Origin: an uncultured Prevotellaceae bacterium
Lineage (GTDB): Bacteria > Bacteroidota > Bacteroidia > Bacteroidales > Muribaculaceae
NCBI GenBank assembly: GCA_947167995.1
Contig: CAMVKS010000017.1
Span: 1-53,338, forward strand
Length of the DNA: 53,338 nucleotides
Reading direction: 5' to 3'
Both the position numbers and the translations under genes were made by a program. This document shows positions 43,850-51,906 of this stretch, piece after piece. The notes beneath the pieces were generated by a model. That model was not told the DNA's origin and made no database searches. It saw nothing but the letters and a program-made list of their open reading frames with translations. Numbering within the stretch: the stretch's first letter is position 1; each line of letters begins with the position of its first letter.

Positions 43850-45907
43850 CTACTTTCTCGTGCCAAGGAGAATATTGTATATCACGGTGATATCAACGGT
43901 AGTGATAAAGCCATCACCGTCAACATCGCTTGTAGCAATATAAGTCTCGTCGCCGTTGAGGAGATAATTATAAAGCGCTGTGATATCGGCAGTGGTAACA
44001 TATCCGTCGCAGTTTACGTCGCCAATTAGCATATGAACCACATTAAACGAGCACTCGTTGTCGCCGCCGGCGATTTTGTCGACAAGGTCGGCGGTGCCGG
44101 CTTTAAAGTTGTCGAACGTGAGCGAATAGGTGCCCTCAGGAACGCCAGCAGTGGTGGCGAACTTCATCGTCACTACCCTACCCTCGCCTGGTGCAATCTC
44201 GCTATTTGCTAATGAGTATATGAAGCAGCGAATCACGCCGTTGCCCATGCTGCGATGTGCCATCGAGAAGCCGTTGGCGCGCTCGCCCCATGTGTACTCA
44301 TCGGTTGGCGTGAACCACTGGCTTGGATAAGTGACATCAAACTGGATGCCATTCACTGGGTCGTAGTTGCTCAGGTCAACGTGCAGAAGCAGAGCACCAT
44401 CGTTCAGCACATCCTCGGCAGTAAAATGCAGATAGTTTGGCGCAAAGCGTGAACCAGTGACAACGATGTTGTGCAGGCGGTGATCGGGGTCATTGCTGTA
44501 GAGCTGCATCATTGCCTCGAAAGGCGCCTGCTCCTGGCCGTTGAAACTCACATGGAGCGTTACGCTCTGCCAAGGTTCAATAACCAATGGGAACGACTCT
44601 GCCACAGTAAAGCCATCGGCATTAAACACCACACGGTCGATGCTCAAAGGCGCATTGCCGTAGTTATAGACATTAACCTCGCCTTGGGCGACCTCTGTAA
44701 TAGGTGTGGCACCAAGGTCAAGCTGGTCTTGAGCGTTCAACTGCGGGCTCTGAATGTCGATATAGCCCTCATACTTGTCGCTGAGCACATCCATGTCCTG
44801 ACCTTTATAGATGGCAGTTAGCACGGCCTTTGAAGCGCCCAAGTTGCAGCCATAGCGGCCATTGAGCTTCACGTCGAACGAGGCAATTACGCCGTCATTG
44901 CCGCTGAAGGTGCTGTTGCCAAGTGAATAGGCGATGGCACGGAGCTTGCCGTTGTTGTGAGTCACCACAAGTTGGTGGTCGCCTTTGCGGTCGCTCAGGG
45001 CAAACGAGCCGTCAACATATTGCAGCTGTTCGGGCAAGTCAAACTCAAACTGGAAGCCAGTGATGGCATCCATATTGTTCACTCGCAAGGGGATGGTCAC
45101 AATGCTGTCGGCGATGCCGCTGGCGTTCTCCACATGGAGCTCATTGACGGCAAAGGGGTCAGCAACAACGCGGATGGTGTTGGTACCAGCGATATTGTTG
45201 CTCAGCAGTCGCACTGTCTCCTCTATCGCGCCACGTTCCACGGGGCTGTAGGTGATGTCGACATAGTCAGTGTTGCCTGGAGCAATCTCATAGGGGAATG
45301 GCGTCTCGCTCGAGAACTCCACTGCGCTTGGCTCAATGCCACTGATAATAAGTGGTATATTGCCAACATTGGTCACCTGCAGACTCTGGTGGTAGACGCT
45401 GCGGATGGGGATATGCCCAAAGTCGATGTCACGGGTGGCGAGCTGCGCCTTGGCGGCAGCGATGGTGAGTGAGCCGCTTGTGGCGCTGCCGCTGAGCGTG
45501 GCGCCGCTGGCATCGGTGAGGGTAACCTTAGTGGCATCGAGGGCGATGGTCTGCGGCTCGTTGCCGAGAAGCACCCGGAACGAGAGCACATTGCCGCTGC
45601 CAGGCTCGATGGTGGCCATGCCATTGCTCCACACCATGATGTTGAGCATGCCGTCGCGGATTCCCACCTTGGCGCTGTGGCTGGCAGCTCGTGAGGTGAT
45701 CACCTCGCTGCCAGTGACGACGGTAATACCGTCGCCCACAGGAACTTGCAGCTGTATGGCGCTCACGGGGTCATCGTTGGCGAGGGCGACGGTGAGCGTC
45801 ACCTCCTCGCTGGGCGCACCCGAGACGCTGGGCAACAACACCACGTTCCCCGCCCGAGCCCAAACGGCCATCATCGCACATATTATAAATAATAATCTAT
45901 ATCTCAT
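43850..45907 (-). CDS. Secreted protein with three cohesin-like modules and a C-terminal dockerin
   Basis: 685 aa. Signal peptide residues 1-19. Then three cohesin-like beta modules at about 20-150, 256-388 and 490-625, each with the VxGxQF-type strand (VSAIQLQVPVG, ITGFQFEFDLP, VNGIQFDVTYP) and a closing GxVxxFxV strand. They alternate with two ASH/HYDIN-type Ig-like modules (about 150-255 and 390-490; LQVTNVGNIPLIISGI, VNVYNYGNAPLSIDRV). The C-terminus is a type I dockerin (629-685) with two calcium loops, DVNCDGYVTTAD and DVDGDGFITTVD, ending four residues later without a T9SS tail. Cohesin and dockerin are the binding partners of cellulosomes. Here they suggest a protein scaffold at the surface, possibly with the neighbouring subtilase, which also has a dockerin. 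Cohesin assignment is by pattern and needs a profile search. Confidence 0.75.
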   Translation of the reverse strand: MRYRLLFIICAMMAVWARAGNVVLLPSVSGAPSEEVTLTVALANDDPVSAIQLQVPVGDGITVVTGSEVITSRAASHSAKVGIRDGMLNIMVWSNGMATIEPGSGNVLSFRVLLGNEPQTIALDATKVTLTDASGATLSGSATSGSLTIAAAKAQLATRDIDFGHIPIRSVYHQSLQVTNVGNIPLIISGIEPSAVEFSSETPFPYEIAPGNTDYVDITYSPVERGAIEETVRLLSNNIAGTNTIRVVADPFAVNELHVENASGIADSIVTIPLRVNNMDAITGFQFEFDLPEQLQYVDGSFALSDRKGDHQLVVTHNNGKLRAIAYSLGNSTFSGNDGVIASFDVKLNGRYGCNLGASKAVLTAIYKGQDMDVLSDKYEGYIDIQSPQLNAQDQLDLGATPITEVAQGEVNVYNYGNAPLSIDRVVFNADGFTVAESFPLVIEPWQSVTLHVSFNGQEQAPFEAMMQLYSNDPDHRLHNIVVTGSRFAPNYLHFTAEDVLNDGALLLHVDLSNYDPVNGIQFDVTYPSQWFTPTDEYTWGERANGFSMAHRSMGNGVIRCFIYSLANSEIAPGEGRVVTMKFATTAGVPEGTYSLTFDNFKAGTADLVDKIAGGDNECSFNVVHMLIGDVNCDGYVTTADITALYNYLLNGDETYIATSDVDGDGFITTVDITVIYNILLGTRK

Positions 45908-45963
45908 ATTCAGTTATCAAATTTTCGTTAAGATACTGTTCTTTAGACAAACAGACATACTGA

Positions 45964-46033
45964 CAATTTCGTTAGATGATATAGTAATCTCAAAAAGTTG
46001 CCACTTCGTGGTCATAAAGCCTGCTTACGCAGG
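45964..46033 (+). repeat. Repeat element E1 (full copy)
   Basis: Matches E5 and E4 over its whole length: CAATTTCGTTAGAT, a short variable spacer, TAATCTCAAAAAG, a variable hairpin (here CCAC-TTC-GTGG), then AAAGCCTGCTTACGCAGGA. Confidence 0.75.
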
Positions 46034-46047
46034 ATTTTTATATTATT

Positions 46048-46100
46048 CCGAGCTTGCGAGGCTTTTCGACACCGAGAGGTGCAGCTTTTCGAAATAATCA
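46048..46100 (-). repeat. Repeat element E2 (partial, inverted)
   Basis: Read on the minus strand it has AAAGCTGCACCTCTCGGTGT and CGAAAAGCC of the element, with hairpin CACC-TCTC-GGTG. The CAATTGCG end is missing and the GCAGG hairpin is replaced by a different, imperfect one. It forms an inverted pair with E1. Confidence 0.6.
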
Positions 46101-46161
46101 TGTAATCATTTTATTTTTCCACTCCTGGCGGAGTGGAAATTAAAGCTTCGCTAAAATTATA

Positions 46162-46242
46162 ATGGTGCTTCGCACTAATTATTAATTAAATTTTAGAGTC
46201 GCAGACTCTCTAATTTTCATGTGCGCAGCACATGGCAAAAAG
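46162..46242 (+). repeat. Direct repeat R1 (81 bp)
   Basis: 73 of 81 bases are identical to R2 at 51907-51987 in the same orientation, with no gap. It contains three hairpins (GTGC-TTC-GCAC, GAGTC-GCA-GACTC, ATGTGC-GCA-GCACAT) and ends ATGGCAAAAAG. The two copies bracket the subtilase unit, 5.7 kb apart. Confidence 0.85.
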
Positions 46243-46294
46243 AGCATCTATCGCAATTGTGCATTATACATTGGTTAAAGTAGCGTTGTTTTCC

Positions 46295-46329
46295 TCTCAC
46301 AAAGCTGCACCTACTGGTGTCACAAAGTC
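46295..46329 (+). repeat. Repeat element E3 (partial)
   Basis: TCTCACAAAGCTGCACC, loop TACT, GGTGTC matches the middle of E5 with a changed loop. Both outer parts are lost. Confidence 0.6.
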
Positions 46330-46431
46330 TTTCAGCATCAATGGGCTTCGTCTCAGCATAAATCAAGCAAGCTTGATGTTCTGCATTCGACTTGCGCCAT
46401 TGGTCGCGCATGCGCGGAATATTTATTTTTT

Positions 46432-46505
46432 TCCTGCGTAAGCAGGCTTTTCGACGAGCTTTGCTCGCAACTTTGTGAGATTAATTTGTATCTAACGCAA
46501 TTGTG
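46432..46505 (-). repeat. Repeat element E4 (full, inverted)
   Basis: On the minus strand it reads CACAATTGCGTTAGATAC, a 5-base spacer, TAATCTCACAAAG, variable hairpin CGAGC-AAA-GCTCG, TCGAAAAGCC and TGCTTACGCAGG. Both outer parts are identical to E5, which lies in the opposite orientation on the other side of the subtilase unit. Confidence 0.8.
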
Positions 46506-46562
46506 AATGAGGTGGGAAGGTGAGAGAGAAAGGTTCTCTCCACTCTCACTCTCCCCTCTCAC

Positions 46563-49500
46563 TTATTTAACTACTTTCACTCCGTTTACGATGTAGATGC
46601 CGTGGGGCAGGCGGTTAATGTCACTCGCCTTGCTTGAAATCTTGCGGCCCATCATGTCGTAGATGCCCTGTGGCACGGCGCGCTTGCCGTCGGCGTTGAT
46701 AGTCTCCACTGCTGTTACGATACTTGGCGTTGCCATCACGTTGTGGCCATAGGCATCACTCAAGCGGATGTCGGCAATCTCGTTGTCGCCAATGTTCAGG
46801 ATTGGGTGACGGCCTGCGCTGATGGTACGGCCTGCCATGTTATAGGCGAGGAACAAGTAGTCATTGTCTGCAAGCCAAGTGCTCACCTTCTCGAAGCCAT
46901 CAAGATCCTCGGTTGGAGTGATGGAGCTGCCCTGAGGAGCATCCAGACTTACCTGAACACCAGCAAGGTCAACAGGGGTCTCAAGCCATACCACACCATC
47001 CTTCACCCAATACTCTGCCACGCTCTCGATAGAGGCGGTAGCTGGGGCAGCATCAGGATTAGTGATAATGCGGATAATGCCTATCACGTCAAGGATATCA
47101 ATCTCGGTGTCGACATTCACATCGGCAGCCTCAAAGATAAACGGCCTCGGCTCCATGCCAGCTGCATAGTTCACTGTTGTGATAACATCTGCCACATCAA
47201 CCTCACCACTGGCATTAGCGTCGCCAAGAGTAGAAGTCAACGGAGTAGCAGCCACCACATTGCTGATGTCGTACTCCTTCAAGTCGGTCGAGAGCACCTT
47301 GTAGTAATAGTAATAAGTCTCACCTGGAGTTACCTCGTAGTCGGTGAACGAAGTAGTTTCAAGGTCAAGAATCATCTGGTTGAGGCGGATGGTGTCGCTT
47401 ACCATAATGGTGTCATACTCGAAATAGTTGCCTTGGTCATCCCAATGAGGATTATAAACCTCTTTAGGATATGGCTCGCCATAGCGATAGACGTTGAATC
47501 CCATCGCATCCTCAAAGTCGTTGTTCTCATTGTTCCATTTGAGCTTCACATTACCCATACCAGCCTCGGCTTCAAAACCTGTTGCCATTGAGCCAGCAGC
47601 CTGAACAAGGACATTGAAACGGCTGCTTTCTTCTGGAATGTCGAAATGGTCATAGTCTTTGCCACCTATAACCTTGATGCGATTGAGGCCATCAGCCTGC
47701 AGTTTGCCTGTAATATTAAGGAAAGCAGTATAGACGCTAACACTATCTTTCACACTCCAAAAACCATCCTCGGCAATACCGGTTTGAGTATAGGGAGGAC
47801 GAACACCCATTGTTATGGTTGGAGTGAAGGTCGTGTCCATATCGTCACGATTGTAGTAAATCTCAAATTTGTGACGACCAACACCTAATGGTGGCAACTG
47901 GTCAAATTCATCTTGAGCGTCATAACCATCAACAACAACTTTCCAAACAATGCCGTGGGTTTCTTTAAATGGTCGATTCAACATATTAGATAAGTCAATT
48001 TTTGAATAGCCCCATCCATTCTCAATATCAAAAATTGTCTCTCTTGCTATGGATTCTTTTGTTGTACCAAGATAATTTTCTCTATAAACAAGTCCAGAAT
48101 ATTCAGAAAAATAAACATAAGTAATTGAATTATTTACAATATTAGATTCATAGATTTTCTCAAAGAAATTTGGTGTATATCCTTTCCCTGCGTTGTAAAA
48201 ACTATTATTTATAATATTTGAATTATTAAACCTAGTGTCTCTAGGGAGATAAGCATCATCAGTGGCACCTGTGCCACAACTAAAAATCCAATTACATTTA
48301 TTTAATTCACCATAAGTAGAATATAATCTTGAACTTCCACAATTATCAATTATAGAATTTTCTAAATAAATATTATATAAATAACTATAAGTCTGTTCTG
48401 AATCAGTAAAATGATTATCTGAAATTTTAACGTAATTCATGTATGTTGGGGAAGAAGCAAATATATTAAACCCACCATTAGTCCATGATAAAACATCGTC
48501 GCCAATAAATTCTATCATATTATCTTTCTCTCCATTAGCAATTAGATTTCCATCATTCTTTATACCTGACTCATTTCGAAAATATAATTTTGTTCCAGGT
48601 TTTATAGTGAGAGTTCTTCCGTTAGGAATTGCAATATTTCTTTTTACTATATAGTGTTTGTTGGGATATAAGGTTATATCTTCATTAATAACTCCACCCA
48701 ATTCCACACCATTCTCAACCTCAAAAACATGTTCTTGCTCGATATTAGCTAAAAGATTGTCACTAGTAATTACAATTTTATAAGGTAGATGCAAACCATC
48801 GTTAGCATTCTCATTGACTCTAACACGGATTGGATTCTTACTCTTGAATGAACCACGACTGTTTAGTGACCAACCGAAATCAACATTGTTATTTAAAACT
48901 TCAAGGGCATCGGTAGGAACATTGTCATCGTATGGTTCAATTGCAATCTTAATATTTTCAGCATGGCCCCATAGGCTACGGATGGTTGGCCAAATATTGA
49001 TTGTCTCTCCAGCATCGAAGCGGCCATCGCTATCACCATCACTATCATCAATCTCCAGTGCCGTTAAAGCAAGAGCAACTTGGCGGTTTGTCTCATCAAA
49101 ACTTGCAGCTTGATATGCATTGAATAAAGCAAAATCGGTAAGCCCTCCAGCTTTCGCCATAGCCATGTCACCCATCAGTCCATAGTCACGGGCGTAGTCA
49201 AAGCCCTTGACCTGAAGGATACGCGAGATGGCACCGGCCACCATGGGTGTAGCCATCGAGGTACCATTAAGCGACTTGTAGCTGCCATTCAAGTATGTGC
49301 TCATAATGCCAACACCTGGAGCCATAAGGTCATAATTCCACATCATTTCGTCATTCCAAGTGACTTCTTGTGAAAAAGCCTTATCCATATTATATTTTGA
49401 GAAGAATGGTCCATCGGGGTCATAATTGCTGAAACTAGCAAGTTGACCATCAGAATTTGATGCCATAACGCCCAAAACTATATCATAAGCACCAGGGAAT

Positions 49501-50606
49501 GAACATCCAGAAACAGAATAGATACTATATCCATTATTCCCCGCGGCACCAACAAGTACTGCATAATTGGTGAGAGTTTTGCATAGCGACTGATACATTG
49601 CTCCTGATGGTATGGGAGAGCCAAAACTCATGCTAAGCACATTGGCACCGCAAGCTGCGGCATAGTCAATTCCACGGCAGATAGTTGCCACGTCTCCAGT
49701 ACCATCGTCACCCATCACCTTGATAGGGAGGATATAGGCATCGGGATTGGCTCCTGTAATGCCAATGCCGTTGTCGCCAACTGCGGCAGCTATACCAGCG
49801 CAGTGAGTCCCATGACCGTTGCGGTCCATGCCGTTGCCAATGATTGCAGTTCCTGCAATAAAATCCCAACCGTGCACGTCATCAACATAACCGTTGTTGT
49901 CGTCGTCTTCATAATCAGCACCATTGGCTTCATTGGGATTGGTCCAGATATTGGCTTCAAGGTCGGGGTGTGTGATATCAACACCAGTATCAAGAATTGC
50001 AATAATTGGGCGAGTTTCATCTGTTTTGGGCATTTCCCATAACTGAGGCATATTGATTTCATTCAATCCCCACTGCTGACTGAACATTGGTTCGGCTTGA
50101 TAAGCAGTTGATTCCTCGGTTGACTGAATAAAGGCGAGGTAGTTTGGCTCGGCAAACTCCACTTCTTTCAGACTTTTGAGCATCTCAACTGCGCTCATGA
50201 CATTGTTTGCATCGTTTTCCTCAAACTTCAGGCAATAAAGTTTGGAGAGGTTGGGCTCGATGATGGTGCGCCCCGAAAGGCTTTTAGCCTTGCGAGGGGC
50301 ACGGTTCTTGATGTCGCCAGTGAGCGGCATGAGCTGCTCAGCCTGTGTGACACCGATTGTTGTCATCACTTTGTCGATGGCACTCACGCTTGTGGTTTTG
50401 AGCTTGCCATTCTCGCTCTTGATATTCACTGGCGAGTTCTCGTGGAACTTCACAATCACTTGCCCAGGTCGATAACGCTGAGCATAATGGTCAACCTTGT
50501 TGACACCGTCTTCGTTGTTGTTGCTCACCATCTGCGCCTGCAGCGGCACGGCCGCTAGGAGCACAGCGATAGCGAGCAAAAATGGTTTGAATAGTTTTTG
50601 TTTCAT
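46563..50606 (-). CDS. Secreted S8 subtilisin-like protease with Fn3, dockerin and T9SS C-terminal tail
   Basis: 1347 aa from the ATG at 50606, where a signal peptide starts (MKQKLFKPFLLAIAVLLAAV, cleaved near LQAQ). An inhibitor-like propeptide covers about residues 40-165 (RYRPGQVIVKF). The subtilase domain has the full triad: Asp206 in AILDTGVDITHPD, His265 in NGHGTHCAG and Ser450 in NGTSMATPM. A middle region (about 640-860) with TLTIKPGTKLYF and many Asn/Ser/Tyr-rich strands looks like a parallel beta-helix and is AT-richer than the rest. An Fn3-like domain, a dockerin-like pair (GDANASGEVDVAD, ADVNVDTEIDILD) and a T9SS type A tail (GIYDMMGRKI ... LPHGIYIVNGVKVVK) follow. It should be exported by the T9SS encoded in this window. 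The start overlaps the upstream gene as ATGA. Confidence 0.92.
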   Translation of the reverse strand: MKQKLFKPFLLAIAVLLAAVPLQAQMVSNNNEDGVNKVDHYAQRYRPGQVIVKFHENSPVNIKSENGKLKTTSVSAIDKVMTTIGVTQAEQLMPLTGDIKNRAPRKAKSLSGRTIIEPNLSKLYCLKFEENDANNVMSAVEMLKSLKEVEFAEPNYLAFIQSTEESTAYQAEPMFSQQWGLNEINMPQLWEMPKTDETRPIIAILDTGVDITHPDLEANIWTNPNEANGADYEDDDNNGYVDDVHGWDFIAGTAIIGNGMDRNGHGTHCAGIAAAVGDNGIGITGANPDAYILPIKVMGDDGTGDVATICRGIDYAAACGANVLSMSFGSPIPSGAMYQSLCKTLTNYAVLVGAAGNNGYSIYSVSGCSFPGAYDIVLGVMASNSDGQLASFSNYDPDGPFFSKYNMDKAFSQEVTWNDEMMWNYDLMAPGVGIMSTYLNGSYKSLNGTSMATPMVAGAISRILQVKGFDYARDYGLMGDMAMAKAGGLTDFALFNAYQAASFDETNRQVALALTALEIDDSDGDSDGRFDAGETINIWPTIRSLWGHAENIKIAIEPYDDNVPTDALEVLNNNVDFGWSLNSRGSFKSKNPIRVRVNENANDGLHLPYKIVITSDNLLANIEQEHVFEVENGVELGGVINEDITLYPNKHYIVKRNIAIPNGRTLTIKPGTKLYFRNESGIKNDGNLIANGEKDNMIEFIGDDVLSWTNGGFNIFASSPTYMNYVKISDNHFTDSEQTYSYLYNIYLENSIIDNCGSSRLYSTYGELNKCNWIFSCGTGATDDAYLPRDTRFNNSNIINNSFYNAGKGYTPNFFEKIYESNIVNNSITYVYFSEYSGLVYRENYLGTTKESIARETIFDIENGWGYSKIDLSNMLNRPFKETHGIVWKVVVDGYDAQDEFDQLPPLGVGRHKFEIYYNRDDMDTTFTPTITMGVRPPYTQTGIAEDGFWSVKDSVSVYTAFLNITGKLQADGLNRIKVIGGKDYDHFDIPEESSRFNVLVQAAGSMATGFEAEAGMGNVKLKWNNENNDFEDAMGFNVYRYGEPYPKEVYNPHWDDQGNYFEYDTIMVSDTIRLNQMILDLETTSFTDYEVTPGETYYYYYKVLSTDLKEYDISNVVAATPLTSTLGDANASGEVDVADVITTVNYAAGMEPRPFIFEAADVNVDTEIDILDVIGIIRIITNPDAAPATASIESVAEYWVKDGVVWLETPVDLAGVQVSLDAPQGSSITPTEDLDGFEKVSTWLADNDYLFLAYNMAGRTISAGRHPILNIGDNEIADIRLSDAYGHNVMATPSIVTAVETINADGKRAVPQGIYDMMGRKISSKASDINRLPHGIYIVNGVKVVK

Positions 50607-51319
50607 GATTGAAAAAAATTTATGATTGGTAATATTGAAAACAACAAAAAGATGGTCAAAAACATCATAAATATGCAACAACTTAAATTGGTTTTACTAC
50701 AAATTAATTTCTTAGCAGATGGCTTTACTTTAATTTTATCGTAAAATTCTCTTTCTCTTGTTTTATATTTAAAATAATAAAAAATCAAAATAGTAAAACT
50801 TAATAAAAGAGGAGTGAATAAAGACAATAATAGGCAACAATTATTTGTAATAAAGTGGGAATATACCAATAGTTTATATGATAAAAATGAAAATACCACT
50901 TGAATCATTAAACACGATACGTATATAATAAAGTAATTATTTGGCAGGAAAGTAATTATGGTTTTGCCTTTTGCTTGGAACATATCATCAAGCTTCGTTT
51001 TGGTTTTTCCTACAAAATATATTTCCCTGATAATATTAATTATGAATTGATCTCTTCTTTGAGTATAACCATAATTAATAATTATGACAGATAAAGTCAG
51101 TAATAGAATTGATACTAAAATAGTTATAGCAAAAAAAAGTAATGCCCTATCAGAAAGACAAATATAGTATTTTTCTAAAAAAATGCCATAACCACTAAAA
51201 ATAAATGTAATTGAAACTATAAAATATATAACAATATTAGTTTTTTGGCTATCAGCGATTGCATATTGCTCATGAAGCTGACTACAAAACTCATAGCTCA
51301 TTTCCTCTCTTGTCTTCAT
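50603..51319 (-). CDS. Five-helix membrane protein coupled to the subtilase
   Basis: 238 aa, not recognised. Hydrophobic helices lie at about residues 27-49, 59-82, 123-146, 154-178 and 208-234. A charged N-terminus (MKTREEMSYEFCSQLHEQYA) and the loops between helices 2 and 3 (YTQRRDQFIINIIREIYF, KTKTKLDDMFQ) and 4 and 5 (KTREREFYDKIKVK) are basic and probably cytoplasmic. The first helix hairpin with its preceding amphipathic segment is vaguely like SLATT-type effectors, but this is weak. The stop codon overlaps the protease ATG (ATGA), so the two are translated together. The gene is strikingly AT-rich compared with neighbours, suggesting recent acquisition. It could be an immunity, sensing or transport partner of the protease; none is shown. 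Confidence 0.7.
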   Translation of the reverse strand: MKTREEMSYEFCSQLHEQYAIADSQKTNIVIYFIVSITFIFSGYGIFLEKYYICLSDRALLFFAITILVSILLLTLSVIIINYGYTQRRDQFIINIIREIYFVGKTKTKLDDMFQAKGKTIITFLPNNYFIIYVSCLMIQVVFSFLSYKLLVYSHFITNNCCLLLSLFTPLLLSFTILIFYYFKYKTREREFYDKIKVKPSAKKLICSKTNLSCCIFMMFLTIFLLFSILPIINFFQS

Positions 51320-51369
51320 GTCTATTTTTTCTCGCTCTTTAGTCTCCCGAAAAAGGTTGTAGTTTTCGT

Positions 51370-51630
51370 GGTTGGTATAGAAAGATAGCGTGGAGACTTG
51401 TCTTGTTTATTGTTTACGAGGCTTCGGCATGCCTTCAACGAAATAAACAATCCACCCCACGCCGTGCCGATATATCGTCCCTTGTCACGGGTAGATATAG
51501 GCAAGCGAAGGCGTCTTGGACTGCTTCTCCTTCGTTGATGAAATTTGCCGAATTTCGTAAACAGGATAAGCAAAAACGCTTTCTTTTTATGTCATCAAGC
51601 GAGAGCTGGACTCTACCAGTTTTGCTTGAA
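51370..51630 (-). ncRNA. Candidate structured RNA or leader upstream of the membrane protein-subtilase operon
   Basis: A long rod can be drawn: TTGTTTAT+TGTTTACGA (51403-51419) with TCGTAAACA+ATAAGCAA (51555-51573); TTCGGCA (51423-51429) with TGCCGAA (51546-51552); TCAACGAA (51435-51442) with TTCGTTGA (51531-51538); TCCA/TGGA and ACGCC/GGCGT (51459-51463, 51510-51514); TGCC+TATATC (51465-51476) with GATATAGGCA (51494-51503); and a CCC/GGG tip. A second hairpin, TCAAGC/GCTTGA with inner CTGG/CCAG, is at 51595-51629. A promoter with both elements points into it from the right, giving a start near 51629. No clear terminator separates it from the membrane protein ATG at 51319, so it may be a roughly 310-base leader or be processed. 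Reading frames on both strands here look like by-products. Confidence 0.55.
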
Positions 51631-51635
51631 TGTTG

Positions 51636-51667
51636 CAAAAATAAATATATTATTAAAGAAAAACAAA
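51636..51667 (-). promoter_or_regulatory. Leftward promoter of the structured RNA and subtilase operon
   Basis: On the minus strand TTTG (51667-51664), 20 bases, TATTTTTG (51643-51636): a full consensus match. Predicted start near 51629, at the first base of the 5' hairpin. Confidence 0.7.
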
Positions 51668-51724
51668 AAATAATAACATTTTTAGCAACAATTGATAAAA
51701 AGGACCAATTTGAACCAACAAAAT

Positions 51725-51756
51725 CTGAGTTTTGAGTTTTGAGTTTTGAGTTTTTG
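51725..51756. repeat. GAGTTTT heptamer array
   Basis: Four consecutive gagtttt units. On the minus strand, toward the subtilase operon, it reads aaaactc, the word of the array at 41405. A looser array of the same style is at 51869-51905. Confidence 0.7.
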
Positions 51757-51775
51757 CCACTCCTGGTTTTCAATG

Positions 51776-51850
51776 CACAATTGCGTTAGATACTGGAATA
51801 ATCTCACAAAGCTGCACCTGTCGGTGTCGAAAAGCCTGCTTACGCAGGAA
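51776..51850 (+). repeat. Repeat element E5 (full copy)
   Basis: CACAATTGCGTTAGATAC, 5 bases, TAATCTCACAAAG, hairpin CACC-TGTC-GGTG, TCGAAAAGCC, TGCTTACGCAGGAA. It is inverted relative to E4, so the CACAATTGCG ends of both copies face the subtilase unit. Confidence 0.8.
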
Positions 51851-51906
51851 ATTTAGGCTGCGCATGGGAGTTTTGAGTTATTAGTTCAGAGTTCAAAGTT
51901 CTGAAT

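Larger units (their letters stand above)
45908..46562. other. Non-coding mosaic of micro-hairpins and repeat elements
   Basis: 655 bases with no convincing gene. Perfect short hairpins follow one another: CCAC/GTGG (46001), CCTGC/GCAGG (46020 and 46433), CACC/GGTG (46070 and 46308), CCACTCC/GGAGTGG (46119), GTGC/GCAC (46166), GAGTC/GACTC (46196), ATGTGC/GCACAT (46219), ATCAAGC/GCTTGAT (46362), CGCGCATGCGCG (46405), CGAGC/GCTCG (46455). Repeat elements E1-E4 and R1 are built from them. A GA-rich imperfect hairpin at 46515-46560 just after the subtilase stop may terminate it. Confidence 0.7.

Noticed and set aside
46232-46441. 69-residue frame in the hairpin-rich spacer
   Set aside because: It crosses several perfect hairpins and repeat E3, and has no start context or similarity that I recognise.
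51322-51573. 83-residue basic reading frame on the minus strand ending just before the membrane protein gene
   Set aside because: It can start only at TTG, with a stop codon a few codons upstream, and coincides with the stem structure. Its Arg/Lys-rich composition fits chance translation of a folded RNA. It is kept open only as part of the RNA finding.
51403-51735. 110-residue frame on the plus strand across the same stem
   Set aside because: Antisense to the structured element, no upstream promoter match, and it runs into low-complexity AT-rich sequence.
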